Counted from the first letter of the stretch, positions 14,335 to 21,696 are shown. The stretch: 23,792 bases of DNA from Euryarchaeota archaeon UBA103 (GCA_002506825.1 DAYH01000026.1:5852-29643); one strand, 5' to 3'. Notes: generated by a model from the sequence alone, not told the origin. Numbers and translations are program-made.

Positions 14335-15317
14335 GATTGACCCTCCAGCATGCCCTTGCAAGCCCTCCTAGTTAGAACTTTGACCATCTTCCTACGATAA
14401 GAGGGCGGAAACCAAGTGTTTAGAACTGGCTTCACAGATTTTCTTATCGACTCGGAAAGCAACAGAATGCTCTCCTCCCCATTCCAATTTTCTAACACTT
14501 GTGTGGTCTCTTCAGTATGTAAAGACGGTATGGATTCTAGACCGGTTGTCGCTACACGTAATCCATCGGGCCCATCAGCCCCCATTTTCCAAGTGACGGC
14601 TACTCCAGCCTCGGGGAAATCCCAACTCTCTCTTTGGCGTAATTTTTGATAGTCTCCATCCCATTCGGATAAGTCATCTGGTAGTGTAACATGAGTGACA
14701 ATCTCTCCATTTTCCAGTACATTCCTAGTCATTCCATCTAGCTTGAAGAATTCGTCAATCGGCATAGATCTAGAACCCCTTGGGGATGAGAGGTGAATGG
14801 TTGCGCCTAAGCACATCAGAACAGGGGCCATATCGGCCTGATAAGTAGCCACACACAGCTCATTCTGATTCGGTATCACTCTACAGTCTGCTCCAGTGCC
14901 ACAATCACATTTGTGGCACCAGTCTATCGATTCTCTCCATTGCTCAGTTTGATTATACCAGAAGCACCTAGTGTCTAAGCAAATATTCCCTCCGAGTGTG
15001 GCAGATCTTCTGATCATTATACTGGCAACCTTGCTGGCCGCCTCACTGATTAGCGGATGTATGGAATCTGACTCGACCAACTCTTGAAGTGTAACCATCG
15101 CCCCAATTCTATTTTCTCCTAATTGATGGAGTTCCTCAATTCCTGATAGGGATATGACATTCTTCTTTGTATTGAGATGCCATTTGTAATTGGGGATTAA
15201 GTCGGTACCTCCTGAGATCCAATCAAACTCTTCGCCAGATGATTCTAATTCAGAAGCCATTGCAAGAGCATCCTCTAGAGTTGATGGATTATGCAGATTA
15301 AACGGAGGCATCCTCAT
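14331..15317 (-). CDS. FAD-binding subunit of a molybdenum hydroxylase, 4-hydroxybenzoyl-CoA reductase beta-like, with [4Fe-4S] insert
   Basis: This is the CoxM/XdhB-type flavin subunit of a xanthine oxidase-family enzyme (328 aa). FAD loops are visible as SGGTDLIPN (35-43) and ATLGGNI (106-112). Just after the second loop is a cysteine-rich insert starting CLDTRCFWYNQTEQW, with cysteines at 113, 118, 134, 137, 139, 145 and 155. From memory, the beta subunit of Thauera 4-hydroxybenzoyl-CoA reductase has a matching TRC...YC...C...C insert that binds an extra [4Fe-4S] cluster. C118, C134, C145 and C155 are the natural counterparts, and C137 and C139 are extra. Ordinary xanthine dehydrogenases lack this insert. 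GGAGG precedes ATG 15317, two bases after the Mo-subunit stop. The physiological substrate and direction of electron flow are unknown. Confidence 0.9.
   Translation of the reverse strand: MRMPPFNLHNPSTLEDALAMASELESSGEEFDWISGGTDLIPNYKWHLNTKKNVISLSGIEELHQLGENRIGAMVTLQELVESDSIHPLISEAASKVASIMIRRSATLGGNICLDTRCFWYNQTEQWRESIDWCHKCDCGTGADCRVIPNQNELCVATYQADMAPVLMCLGATIHLSSPRGSRSMPIDEFFKLDGMTRNVLENGEIVTHVTLPDDLSEWDGDYQKLRQRESWDFPEAGVAVTWKMGADGPDGLRVATTGLESIPSLHTEETTQVLENWNGEESILLLSESIRKSVKPVLNTWFPPSYRRKMVKVLTRRACKGMLEGQS
14896..14919. repeat. 9-bp inverted repeat inside the Fe-S insert coding region
   Basis: GTGCCACAA and TTGTGGCAC flank a 6-base spacer, all pairs matching. It encodes the cysteine-dense segment around residues 134-141 of the FAD subunit (WCHKCDCGT region). 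Confidence 0.7.
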
Positions 15318-15319
15318 TA

Positions 15320-18136
15320 CTAGTCCTCCCTATGACGTCTCTCAGCATGCTTCCAAGCACTACCAGCAAGCCCTGGATTATCCAAATAACCTTCAGGAGG
15401 GATGACAACTGCGGCCCATCTTGAGTCTTGTTCGTCCCCGGGCACTTCAGGATCAAGTCCGAATAGAGCACCATTATGATAGGGAGGGGGGTCATCATCA
15501 TGGCGCCTCTCGATATCCCTTTCAGAATGCAAGTACGCTCGTTCCACAAGAGTTTCTTGCAAGGGAGAGAAAAGAAGAGTTGGGGGACTCAAATCTAGGG
15601 GGTCTCCAATTTTTTCTTTCCTGCACCTCTTCTCAATTTCTTTGTAAAGCCTATCGGGAGTAATTGGCAGTTCATCGACCCTAACTCCAATTGCGTCGTA
15701 GACAGCATTGACCACTGCCGGTAAAATCGGGAGAAGCGGCCCTTCTCCAGCTTCTTTAGCACCGAATGGGCCCTCTGGGTCATTAGACTCAACAATTATT
15801 GGCGTTACGTGGGGCATCTCATGAACAGTTGGTATTTTGTAGTCAAGTAAATCTGGATTAATGAGGTGTCCTGTTCTCCCATACTTCATTTCTTCACTCA
15901 AGACCTGACCCATCCCCATATGGCACGAACCAATGATTTGCCCTTCGACAGCAAGTGGATTCAGAGCCTTTCCACAATCATGAGCGGCCCACACTCTTTC
16001 CACTTTCGTCTGCCCTGTCTCTACATCAACATCCACCTCGGCGACATATGCCGAGAACGAGTACGCAGGAGCCAGCCCTGCAGCCGCCCCCTTGTGCGCC
16101 CTACCCATAGGAGGGGTCCTGTAAGATCCAGATGAAACCAAGGCGCCCCTATCTTCCTGGGCCTTGTGCAAAGCCTCCAGATAGGAAACACCAACCGCCG
16201 GGTCCATTTTTTTGAATATCCGGCGGTCACCAATTACCAACGACTCAGTTGGGGCTCCAGTGATTTCGCTAGTCGCATTGAGTAAGTCATCCCTGATTTC
16301 CATCGCCGCCGATATGGCGGCATTGGCATTCATGAAAGTCACTCTAGAAGAATAAGAACCAAGATCCACAGGCGATGTATCGCTCTCCCTGCTCCTCACT
16401 CTTATCATGTCAAGGGGGAGACCTAGTACCTCAGCAACCGATTGAGCGACAACTGTATCGGACCCCTGTCCTATATCAGCGGCCCCGGTATGAATCGTTA
16501 CACCTCCGTCCATATCTATCTTTAGATGCACAGTAGCATGTGGGAATTTGTTGGGATCCCAGTGAATTGGCAACCCACTCCCTGAGATGAAGAATCCACA
16601 TCCTATGCCTATTCCCTTTCCAAGAGGCATTTTTCTAAATTTTTCTTCCCAACCGGACTCTTTCTTAACTCTCTCTAAACATTCCCTCATGCCTATGCTG
16701 GTCACTCTAAAACCAGTAATAGTGGCACTATGTGGAGGCAGGAGATTAGCTAATCTGAAGTCTATTGGATCAACGCCTAATCTTTCTGACAAATCGTCTA
16801 TTCCAGTTTCAACAGCACATCTTGAATTAACCGCGCCATGCCCCCTCATCGCCCCGCTGGCTGGTTTGTTGGTCCAGACTCTAGCTCCAGTGTAGTGAAA
16901 TGCTCCAATTTCATAGGGGGCCGTGTGAAGAACTCCATTGTAGTAGGTAGTCACATGACCGAAGGAGGCAAACGCTCCCCCGTCAATCAGCGCATCTGTT
17001 TCTATTCCACACAATCTACCTTCTGAATCTGCGTGAAGAGACATGGAAATTTTCGAAGGATGCCGTCCTCTATTGACCCAGAAAACCTCTTCTCTATCGA
17101 AGTTAATTCTTACTGGCCTACCTGTCTTCCTAGCTAATATTGCTGCACACATCTCATGGGGAAACGGATCTGATTTGCCTCCAAATCCCCCTCCAACGAA
17201 CGTTCTGTAGACGTTAATCTGGTGCATCGGTACCTCCAGGACATCTGCAAGAGCTCTATGGAGGTAATGGGGAACTTGTTGTGGTGTGTAAAGAGTCAAC
17301 CTTCCCGAAGGATCCCAGTGAGCAACTACAGCATGCGGCTCTGTAAATCCATGGTTGACTCCAGTGAAAGTCCAATCAGCTTCATGACTAGCAATGGAAT
17401 TTTCTTTCATCTCTGAAACATTCCCGAATTGTTGGAAAACCCTCTTCTGAACATTTGACTCTCCAATATGGTACTTCCCTCTGTCATGGATTGGGTTTTC
17501 AGAGTTCTCCAGACCCATCTTGATGTCATGAACCGAGTCCAGAATTTCATATTCAACTTCTATCAGTCTGCACGCCTCTCTGGCGGTCACCTCGTCAACT
17601 GCAGCCACACATGCAACCAAATCCCCGACATGTCTGACCTTTTCAACAGCCATAGCATGCTCATCCTTAGTCACAGGAAGTACTCCGAACTTACCAGGGG
17701 CGTCATCCCCAGTTGCTATCCCTAAGACGCCTGGCAACTCCATTGCTTTGCTAATGTCTATGGAGAGTACTCTGGCATAGTGATGAGGGCTCCGAAGTAT
17801 TCTGCCAATTATCTCGCCAGGGAGCCTAATATCATCGCCATACTTGGCTTGGCCTGTGACCTTCCAATTACTATCTACCAAGGAAGTTGGCTTACCAATA
17901 ATTTGGCCACTAACTAGATTATCGTGCTTATGAGAGCCCCAAGGTTGAGCTAGCCCTCCTCCTCTAGATTCGGGAATCATTGATTGATCGGTTGGTTCCG
18001 AAAAGCGATTCTTGCCTCCAGAGCCAGGTTTCGAAAATGGTAATTTTCCAGGTTGCTGCCTATACCCAACCATCTCATCGGAGGTTGGAGAATCTGAATC
18101 TTCTCCAACCTCGGACGAACCATCTTCCATTGACAT
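15320..18136 (-). CDS. Molybdopterin-binding large subunit of a xanthine oxidase-family enzyme (4-hydroxybenzoyl-CoA reductase alpha-like)
   Basis: This catalytic subunit binds the Mo-pterin cofactor. Numbered from ATG 18136 (938 aa), it has the N-terminal a/b domain (KVTGQAKYGDDIRLPG), GGGFGGK (315-321), GAMRGHG (428-434), the cofactor loop IGQGSDTVV (from about 555), and GPFGAKEAGEG with the conserved active-site Glu near 798. GAMRGHG and GAKEAGEG look closer to 4-hydroxybenzoyl-CoA reductase alpha than to purine oxidases, which have GFRGFG and GAKGVGEP; this comparison is from memory. Two oddities are an N-terminal extension of about 75 polar residues and a C-terminal extension of about 100 residues after the usual end (ITPDRLYKEIEKR). 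The frame opens at GTG 18172, but ATG 18136 has an AGGAG site 9-10 bases away and follows the Fe-S subunit stop by 4 bases. Confidence 0.93.
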   Translation of the reverse strand: MSMEDGSSEVGEDSDSPTSDEMVGYRQQPGKLPFSKPGSGGKNRFSEPTDQSMIPESRGGGLAQPWGSHKHDNLVSGQIIGKPTSLVDSNWKVTGQAKYGDDIRLPGEIIGRILRSPHHYARVLSIDISKAMELPGVLGIATGDDAPGKFGVLPVTKDEHAMAVEKVRHVGDLVACVAAVDEVTAREACRLIEVEYEILDSVHDIKMGLENSENPIHDRGKYHIGESNVQKRVFQQFGNVSEMKENSIASHEADWTFTGVNHGFTEPHAVVAHWDPSGRLTLYTPQQVPHYLHRALADVLEVPMHQINVYRTFVGGGFGGKSDPFPHEMCAAILARKTGRPVRINFDREEVFWVNRGRHPSKISMSLHADSEGRLCGIETDALIDGGAFASFGHVTTYYNGVLHTAPYEIGAFHYTGARVWTNKPASGAMRGHGAVNSRCAVETGIDDLSERLGVDPIDFRLANLLPPHSATITGFRVTSIGMRECLERVKKESGWEEKFRKMPLGKGIGIGCGFFISGSGLPIHWDPNKFPHATVHLKIDMDGGVTIHTGAADIGQGSDTVVAQSVAEVLGLPLDMIRVRSRESDTSPVDLGSYSSRVTFMNANAAISAAMEIRDDLLNATSEITGAPTESLVIGDRRIFKKMDPAVGVSYLEALHKAQEDRGALVSSGSYRTPPMGRAHKGAAAGLAPAYSFSAYVAEVDVDVETGQTKVERVWAAHDCGKALNPLAVEGQIIGSCHMGMGQVLSEEMKYGRTGHLINPDLLDYKIPTVHEMPHVTPIIVESNDPEGPFGAKEAGEGPLLPILPAVVNAVYDAIGVRVDELPITPDRLYKEIEKRCRKEKIGDPLDLSPPTLLFSPLQETLVERAYLHSERDIERRHDDDPPPYHNGALFGLDPEVPGDEQDSRWAAVVIPPEGYLDNPGLAGSAWKHAERRHRED

Positions 18137-18140
18137 CCTG

Positions 18141-18710
18141 CTACTCTCCTGCAAATCCTGGGTGAGGGTCACTCTTGGGTGAAGTCGAATCTTCTATTCC
18201 GTCTCCAGAGACTAGTATTTCAGAGGCCTTGGAAATAGCTTCAACAATTTGTTGGTAACCTGTACATCTGCATAGATTCCCCTCTATCGCTGTTTTTATC
18301 TCATCCTTAGTAGGAGATGGGTTATCTTCCAAAAGGGCCGCAGAAACTACTAGAAATCCAGGGGTGCAAAAACCACATTGACTACCTCCGCATTCTGCAA
18401 AGGTCTGTTGAATCGGGTGTAGATGATGGCCAGAAGATAAGCCCTCTACTGTGGTGATTTCGCATCCATCGGCTTCTTGTGCTAGTACTAGACAGGACAG
18501 TTTTGGTGTCCCGTCAATCATCACGCTACAACACCCACAGGTTCCCATATCACACCCTCTTTTTGTGCCTAGGCTACCTCCTTTATCTCGTAGAATATCC
18601 AGTAGAATGGCATTGCTATCTATCGGAAAACTGACCATCCTTCCATTTACTTTGGCTTCCCAGTTGATCTTGTCCGGACCGGGCACCATGGGTAGACTGT
18701 ACTGCACCAT
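18141..18710 (-). CDS. [2Fe-2S] subunit of the molybdenum hydroxylase
   Basis: This is the small iron-sulfur subunit (CoxS/XdhC-small/HcrC type), which relays electrons between the Mo site and FAD. Numbered from ATG 18710 (189 aa), the plant-ferredoxin cluster ligands are C53, C58, C61 and C73 (GCDMGTCGCCSV then KLSC). The second, helical domain has C112, C115, C147 and C149 (QCGFCTPG and LCRCTGY). C60 is an additional cysteine beside the first cluster, where alanine is usual. A tail of about 25 residues follows the domain. TTG 18731 is in frame, but no ribosome site supports it; ATG 18710 gives a more normal N-terminus. It is the first enzyme subunit of the set and lies directly downstream of the regulator gene, with inverted repeats in between. 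Confidence 0.93.
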   Translation of the reverse strand: MVQYSLPMVPGPDKINWEAKVNGRMVSFPIDSNAILLDILRDKGGSLGTKRGCDMGTCGCCSVMIDGTPKLSCLVLAQEADGCEITTVEGLSSGHHLHPIQQTFAECGGSQCGFCTPGFLVVSAALLEDNPSPTKDEIKTAIEGNLCRCTGYQQIVEAISKASEILVSGDGIEDSTSPKSDPHPGFAGE

Positions 18711-18715
18711 TATAC

Positions 18716-18730
18716 TGACCGGGGCAGTCA
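18716..18730. promoter_or_regulatory. Imperfect dyad TGAC-N7-GTCA next to the Fe-S subunit start
   Basis: TGAC (18716-18719) and GTCA (18727-18730) flank seven bases, 6-20 bases upstream of ATG 18710 on the minus strand. It shares half-sites with the stronger dyad at 18750-18768; the two bracket an AAAACAAAAC stretch that could be the promoter. Confidence 0.35.
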
Positions 18731-18749
18731 ACGACTTGAGCGTTTTGTT

Positions 18750-18768
18750 TTGACCCCCTTGGGGTCAA
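18750..18768. promoter_or_regulatory. Perfect 8-bp dyad between regulator and molybdenum hydroxylase genes, candidate operator
   Basis: TTGACCCC, spacer CTT, then GGGGTCAA: all eight pairs match. It overlaps the stop codon of the HTH_10 regulator and lies about 40 bases upstream of the Fe-S subunit ATG. No T-run follows on either strand, so it resembles an operator more than an intrinsic terminator. Confidence 0.5.
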
Positions 18769-19412
18769 TCAAGATCCTCGGCCACTTTCTTCATGATTTC
18801 ATACTCGGCTCTTTTCATGTGTTCGCCAAGAGTACTTCTGGCCATGCCCAAGCCTTCAGCAATGTCCTTTAATTTGATTTTTGAATCAGGCTCGAAGTAA
18901 CCACTTCTAATGGCATAGGAGATTACTTCCTTCTGCTTATCAGTTAGGCCATCAGTCCAACCATTTCTTTCTGCATCTCTTATTGAATTTACACTTATTT
19001 TGTCAGGAGGGAGGATGACTCTGAGTATTGAAACAAACCTCCCGACCGAATCAGATAGTCCGGACATCCGGATTTCCATTCCCCTGACAGAATCAATTCC
19101 ATATGGCGGATAGACTTGGATATTTGACAGCTCTATGGCTGATTTAGCGAAAGAATGGGTGCATAGTAAACTAACTACTAACGAATCCTCCCCCTCCTCA
19201 AGAATCTCTATTACCTCGAGCCAATCGATTTCAGAAATATCTTGTAGCTTCTTACCTTCTTTCAGTCTTATTTCTGCAAGTTGAACGACACCCTCTTTTG
19301 TCACAGAAAGATGACTGAGGACCTCGATACTCTCAACAATATTGAGTATCTTGGAGATTTCCTTGGAGCCTCGAAGTGAGGAGAGATTCCATCTCAGAGT
19401 AACCCTTCTCAC
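18765..19412 (-). CDS. HTH_10 (Bat-like) transcriptional regulator
   Basis: This 215-aa protein has a C-terminal HTH_10 domain (about 156-208): LTDKQKEVISYAIRSGYFE, then LKDIAEGLGMARSTLGEHMK. This is the domain of haloarchaeal Bat-type regulators and related bacterio-opsin activator-like proteins. The N-terminal 150 residues form a sensor-like region that I do not recognise; it has one cysteine and no PAS or GAF signature that I can see. The start is GTG 19412, with no ribosome site but with a TATA-like CAATAAA 21-27 bases upstream, as expected for a leaderless transcript. As the first gene ahead of the three enzyme subunits on the same strand, it is the probable local regulator of the cluster (inference). 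Confidence 0.88.
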   Translation of the reverse strand: MRRVTLRWNLSSLRGSKEISKILNIVESIEVLSHLSVTKEGVVQLAEIRLKEGKKLQDISEIDWLEVIEILEEGEDSLVVSLLCTHSFAKSAIELSNIQVYPPYGIDSVRGMEIRMSGLSDSVGRFVSILRVILPPDKISVNSIRDAERNGWTDGLTDKQKEVISYAIRSGYFEPDSKIKLKDIAEGLGMARSTLGEHMKRAEYEIMKKVAEDLD

Positions 19413-19432
19413 AAGCTAACTTGATGAAGCCC

Positions 19433-19439
19433 TTTATTG
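19433..19439 (-). promoter_or_regulatory. TATA-like box of the regulator gene
   Basis: CAATAAA on the minus strand lies 21-27 bases before GTG 19412, close to the usual archaeal TATA position for a leaderless start at that codon. Confidence 0.45.
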
Positions 19440-19448
19440 AATCCATCG

Positions 19449-19469
19449 GTAAAAATAAATTTCTTTTAC
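19449..19469 (-). terminator. AT-rich hairpin with T-run after the subtilisin-like gene
   Basis: On the minus strand GTAAAA and TTTTAC flank nine bases, and the segment includes TTTATTTTT, just 11 bases after the protease stop. T-rich tracts terminate archaeal transcription, so this is a plausible 3' end ahead of the regulator promoter. Confidence 0.35.
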
Positions 19470-19479
19470 TGTATATTTT

Positions 19480-20700
19480 CTATGACCAGTAGGCCTCTCT
19501 AATGGCTTGATTGGCCTCCATGCACATTACGACATCAGAAGGTCTGGGTGCCATCTCAGAGACTCCTTTCAAGTGATCAATAATGGGTTGGACATTACTT
19601 TCATTCACTACTCCCCAGCCTACCTGGGAGCAAGGCGCCACAGGAGATATCGGCATTGTTCCCGACAATGGATCCCATGTAGATGATGATGGATACCAAG
19701 CAGATAGATTCAGAGCATCCCGCAAGTGGTCATTCGAGATATTCATGCCATCCCCTTGTATCATAAATCCTGATCTCATTATTGGATCGGCTCCAGATGA
19801 GTAGTCATTGTATTCGAATCTCAGGGTAACTATAATCTTCGACAGCAGTCCAGCCGTTCTTGGAGTGGCGAACGAGGTTCCAGAAGTTTCATGGTATCCG
19901 TCTATATCGTCATGATTTGGAAGAACTTGAGTCCAATCTGCGGCAATATCCGGATATGACCCACTCATCGTTTCTTTCTGATCATCTCCTTCTTCAGCAT
20001 AGCCCGAAACGCCAATGCTCCAAGGAGGCCCAGCAGTAGAGTCCTGAACGGCAGGAGAAGGCGAGTTATCTGCCGCCCCAGCATGAATTTTCTTATTCTG
20101 TACAACTGCAACCTTGGTGGCGTCTTCTATACCTGGAACTGGTACAGATCCAATGGGCCCGAAACTAGTAGTAATGATATCGACTAATGGCTGATTAGCC
20201 GCAGCAAGAACCGCGGCATCGCTAAAACCCTCGACGAAGAAAATCACAGCATCCGGATTAGCATCTAATACGGCTCCTGTGACTGCTGTACCATGCCCAT
20301 CTTGAGGGTCGTCCAGGATCGGAATTTCAGTTCCATTATCTGGCGATGTGCCAATAATTCTAGTTCCTTTGAACCAAACGATATCTGACGGTGTAATCAA
20401 GTCCCAGCAGTCCGCTCTGTCAGCATCATATCTTTCCTGCCAAGTGCCCTCTGTAGAGATATCACAAACCATTGTGACATTCAAACCGTCAAGTAATGAT
20501 TGGGGGTAACTCTCGTTCATAATGAAGTGATTGTGGTAGACGTTAATGCCAGTATCAATCGGTGCCACCACGGTGTACGGCCCAAACTCCTCATCCACAG
20601 TGATTTCTTCGGTAATCGTAACAGGATCATCCCAAAGAATACATCCACTAAATAGCGGCATCAATAATAATAGCATGATCCCGACGCCGGTTACTCGCAC
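19480..20700 (-). CDS. Subtilisin-like (S8) serine protease, lipoprotein
   Basis: This 406-aa secreted peptidase has the complete S8 triad: D49 in APIDTG, H136 in DGHGTAVTG and S276 in TSGTSFATP, with the oxyanion-hole asparagine N212 in AGAADN. The signal sequence ends in the lipobox LFSGC with C20, so it should be lipid-anchored outside the membrane. There is no obvious long propeptide; only about 25 residues separate C20 from the first catalytic strand. The start is GTG 20700; no ATG exists upstream before an in-frame stop, and no ribosome site is visible, so a leaderless mRNA is likely. It lies between the molybdenum hydroxylase regulator and the XdhC gene on the same strand, but a functional link is not evident. 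Confidence 0.9.
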   Translation of the reverse strand: MRVTGVGIMLLLLMPLFSGCILWDDPVTITEEITVDEEFGPYTVVAPIDTGINVYHNHFIMNESYPQSLLDGLNVTMVCDISTEGTWQERYDADRADCWDLITPSDIVWFKGTRIIGTSPDNGTEIPILDDPQDGHGTAVTGAVLDANPDAVIFFVEGFSDAAVLAAANQPLVDIITTSFGPIGSVPVPGIEDATKVAVVQNKKIHAGAADNSPSPAVQDSTAGPPWSIGVSGYAEEGDDQKETMSGSYPDIAADWTQVLPNHDDIDGYHETSGTSFATPRTAGLLSKIIVTLRFEYNDYSSGADPIMRSGFMIQGDGMNISNDHLRDALNLSAWYPSSSTWDPLSGTMPISPVAPCSQVGWGVVNESNVQPIIDHLKGVSEMAPRPSDVVMCMEANQAIREAYWS

Positions 20701-20739
20701 ATCATTCGGTCAGGGGGGACTAATTTCAGTCTTCGTCTA

Positions 20740-21588
20740 TTAGGCGTCTCTTTCCATCGATAGAATTTCAGCACATATCGCAACGGCTATCTCCTCAGGA
20801 GTATCGGCACCAATGTCCAATCCGATTGGACACCGGGCCTTAGACAAATCATTTTCATTTACCCCTGATTCTATGGCCGCACTGACAAAACCTTTCCATT
20901 TGGTTTTTGATCCAATGACTCCGATCCTGAGATTCTCGGGGGACATTCCAAGTAGCCCTATTAGGAGCTCCTGATCTACCGACCAATCGTGCCCAAGTAT
21001 CAGAATATCCGAGAATCTGTCTATTGAGGGAGAATTTTCTATCTTTAGGAAATCTACAACGGAGCATGATATTATCTCAGTTGCAGAGGGATATCTCTCC
21101 TGATTTGAGAAAGCGCTCCTGACGTCAAAAACACTGTGCTGCCACCCCAGTGTGTCACACACAATTGAGACACATTTACCGACATGCCCCCCTCCAGCAA
21201 TCAGTACATGGGGAACCGGTTGAATTACTTCCAAAGACACTTTCAGCCGACCTCCGCATAGACTATCAAGGGCTACAACTTCTTTTCCTTTCCCGTCCTT
21301 GTATAGTACGTAAGTCTCAATTTTGCCACCTTTCTTTCTCATCTCAGACTTTGGTTTAGATAGCATTTTTCTGAGGTCTGACTCTATCCTGAGCTCAAGG
21401 CCAGCTCCTCCAACAGTCCCGAATTTTTCTCCCGAAGAAGAGACAGCCAGTTTAGCCCCCGGCTTGCCAGGAATACTTCCCATGGCTTCAATGACAGATG
21501 CTATTGCTACTCTCTCCCCAGCATCAAGTCTCTCTACCACCCAGGAAAGAACAGCTCGTGACACGACTCTGGGAAACCGGTTGAGCAC
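20740..21588 (-). CDS. xdhC: XdhC/CoxI-family molybdenum cofactor maturation protein
   Basis: XdhC-type proteins bind the Mo cofactor, promote its sulfuration and deliver it to xanthine oxidase-family apoenzymes. The N-terminal CoxI block is clear (GSIPGKPGAKLAV at 37-49, then GTVGGAGLE). A cysteine-glycine motif follows (DSLCGGRL, C111), then a Rossmann fold with HVLIAGGGHVGKCV (127-140), and the family end PIGLDIGADTPEEIAVAI. At 282 aa it is normal for the family. The start is GTG 21588 (GTG 21564 is also possible), with no ribosome site. Its presence indicates that the hydroxylase in this window uses a sulfurated or otherwise matured Mo cofactor. It is divergent from the transporter gene across a 129-base gap. 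Confidence 0.93.
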   Translation of the reverse strand: MLNRFPRVVSRAVLSWVVERLDAGERVAIASVIEAMGSIPGKPGAKLAVSSSGEKFGTVGGAGLELRIESDLRKMLSKPKSEMRKKGGKIETYVLYKDGKGKEVVALDSLCGGRLKVSLEVIQPVPHVLIAGGGHVGKCVSIVCDTLGWQHSVFDVRSAFSNQERYPSATEIISCSVVDFLKIENSPSIDRFSDILILGHDWSVDQELLIGLLGMSPENLRIGVIGSKTKWKGFVSAAIESGVNENDLSKARCPIGLDIGADTPEEIAVAICAEILSMERDA

Positions 21589-21618
21589 TTTGGGCTTGTG
21601 CTCTTGAGATCAGAACTA

Positions 21619-21626
21619 GAATATGT
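21619..21626 (-). promoter_or_regulatory. TATA-like element upstream of xdhC
   Basis: ACATATTC on the minus strand lies 31-38 bases before GTG 21588, slightly far for a leaderless start but compatible with a leader of a few bases. Confidence 0.35.
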
Positions 21627-21649
21627 CCGCGAAAGACTCTTCGTTGAAC

Positions 21650-21668
21650 TAATCAGGGGTCATAATCA
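21650..21668 (+). repeat. Direct repeat TAATCA-N7-TAATCA around a GGGGTCA half-site
   Basis: TAATCA at 21650-21655 and 21663-21668 flanks GGGGTCA (21656-21662), in the divergent gap between xdhC and the transporter. GGGGTCA is the same half-site as in the 18750-18768 dyad. Confidence 0.4.
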
Positions 21669-21686
21669 TAAAAATCTCTAGCTAAG

Positions 21687-21696
21687 TTTGATATTC
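21687..21696 (+). promoter_or_regulatory. TATA-like element upstream of the transporter gene
   Basis: TTTGATATTC lies 22-31 bases before GTG 21718, at archaeal TATA distance. This is the main reason for preferring GTG 21718 over TTG 21688. Confidence 0.35.

Noticed and set aside
14335..14361. TTG 14361 as start of the secreted protein
   Set aside because: It would insert nine polar residues before the signal peptide and has no ribosome site, while TTG 14334 has GGAGGG at 6 bases and a TTGA coupling overlap.
14331..15317. Plain xanthine dehydrogenase FAD subunit
   Set aside because: The cysteine-rich insert after the second FAD loop is not a feature of that subunit, and the large-subunit motifs also lean to the 4-hydroxybenzoyl-CoA reductase side.
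18750..18768. The 8-bp dyad as an intrinsic terminator of the regulator gene
   Set aside because: No T-run follows on the minus strand (the next bases are AACAAAAC), so an operator reading is preferred.
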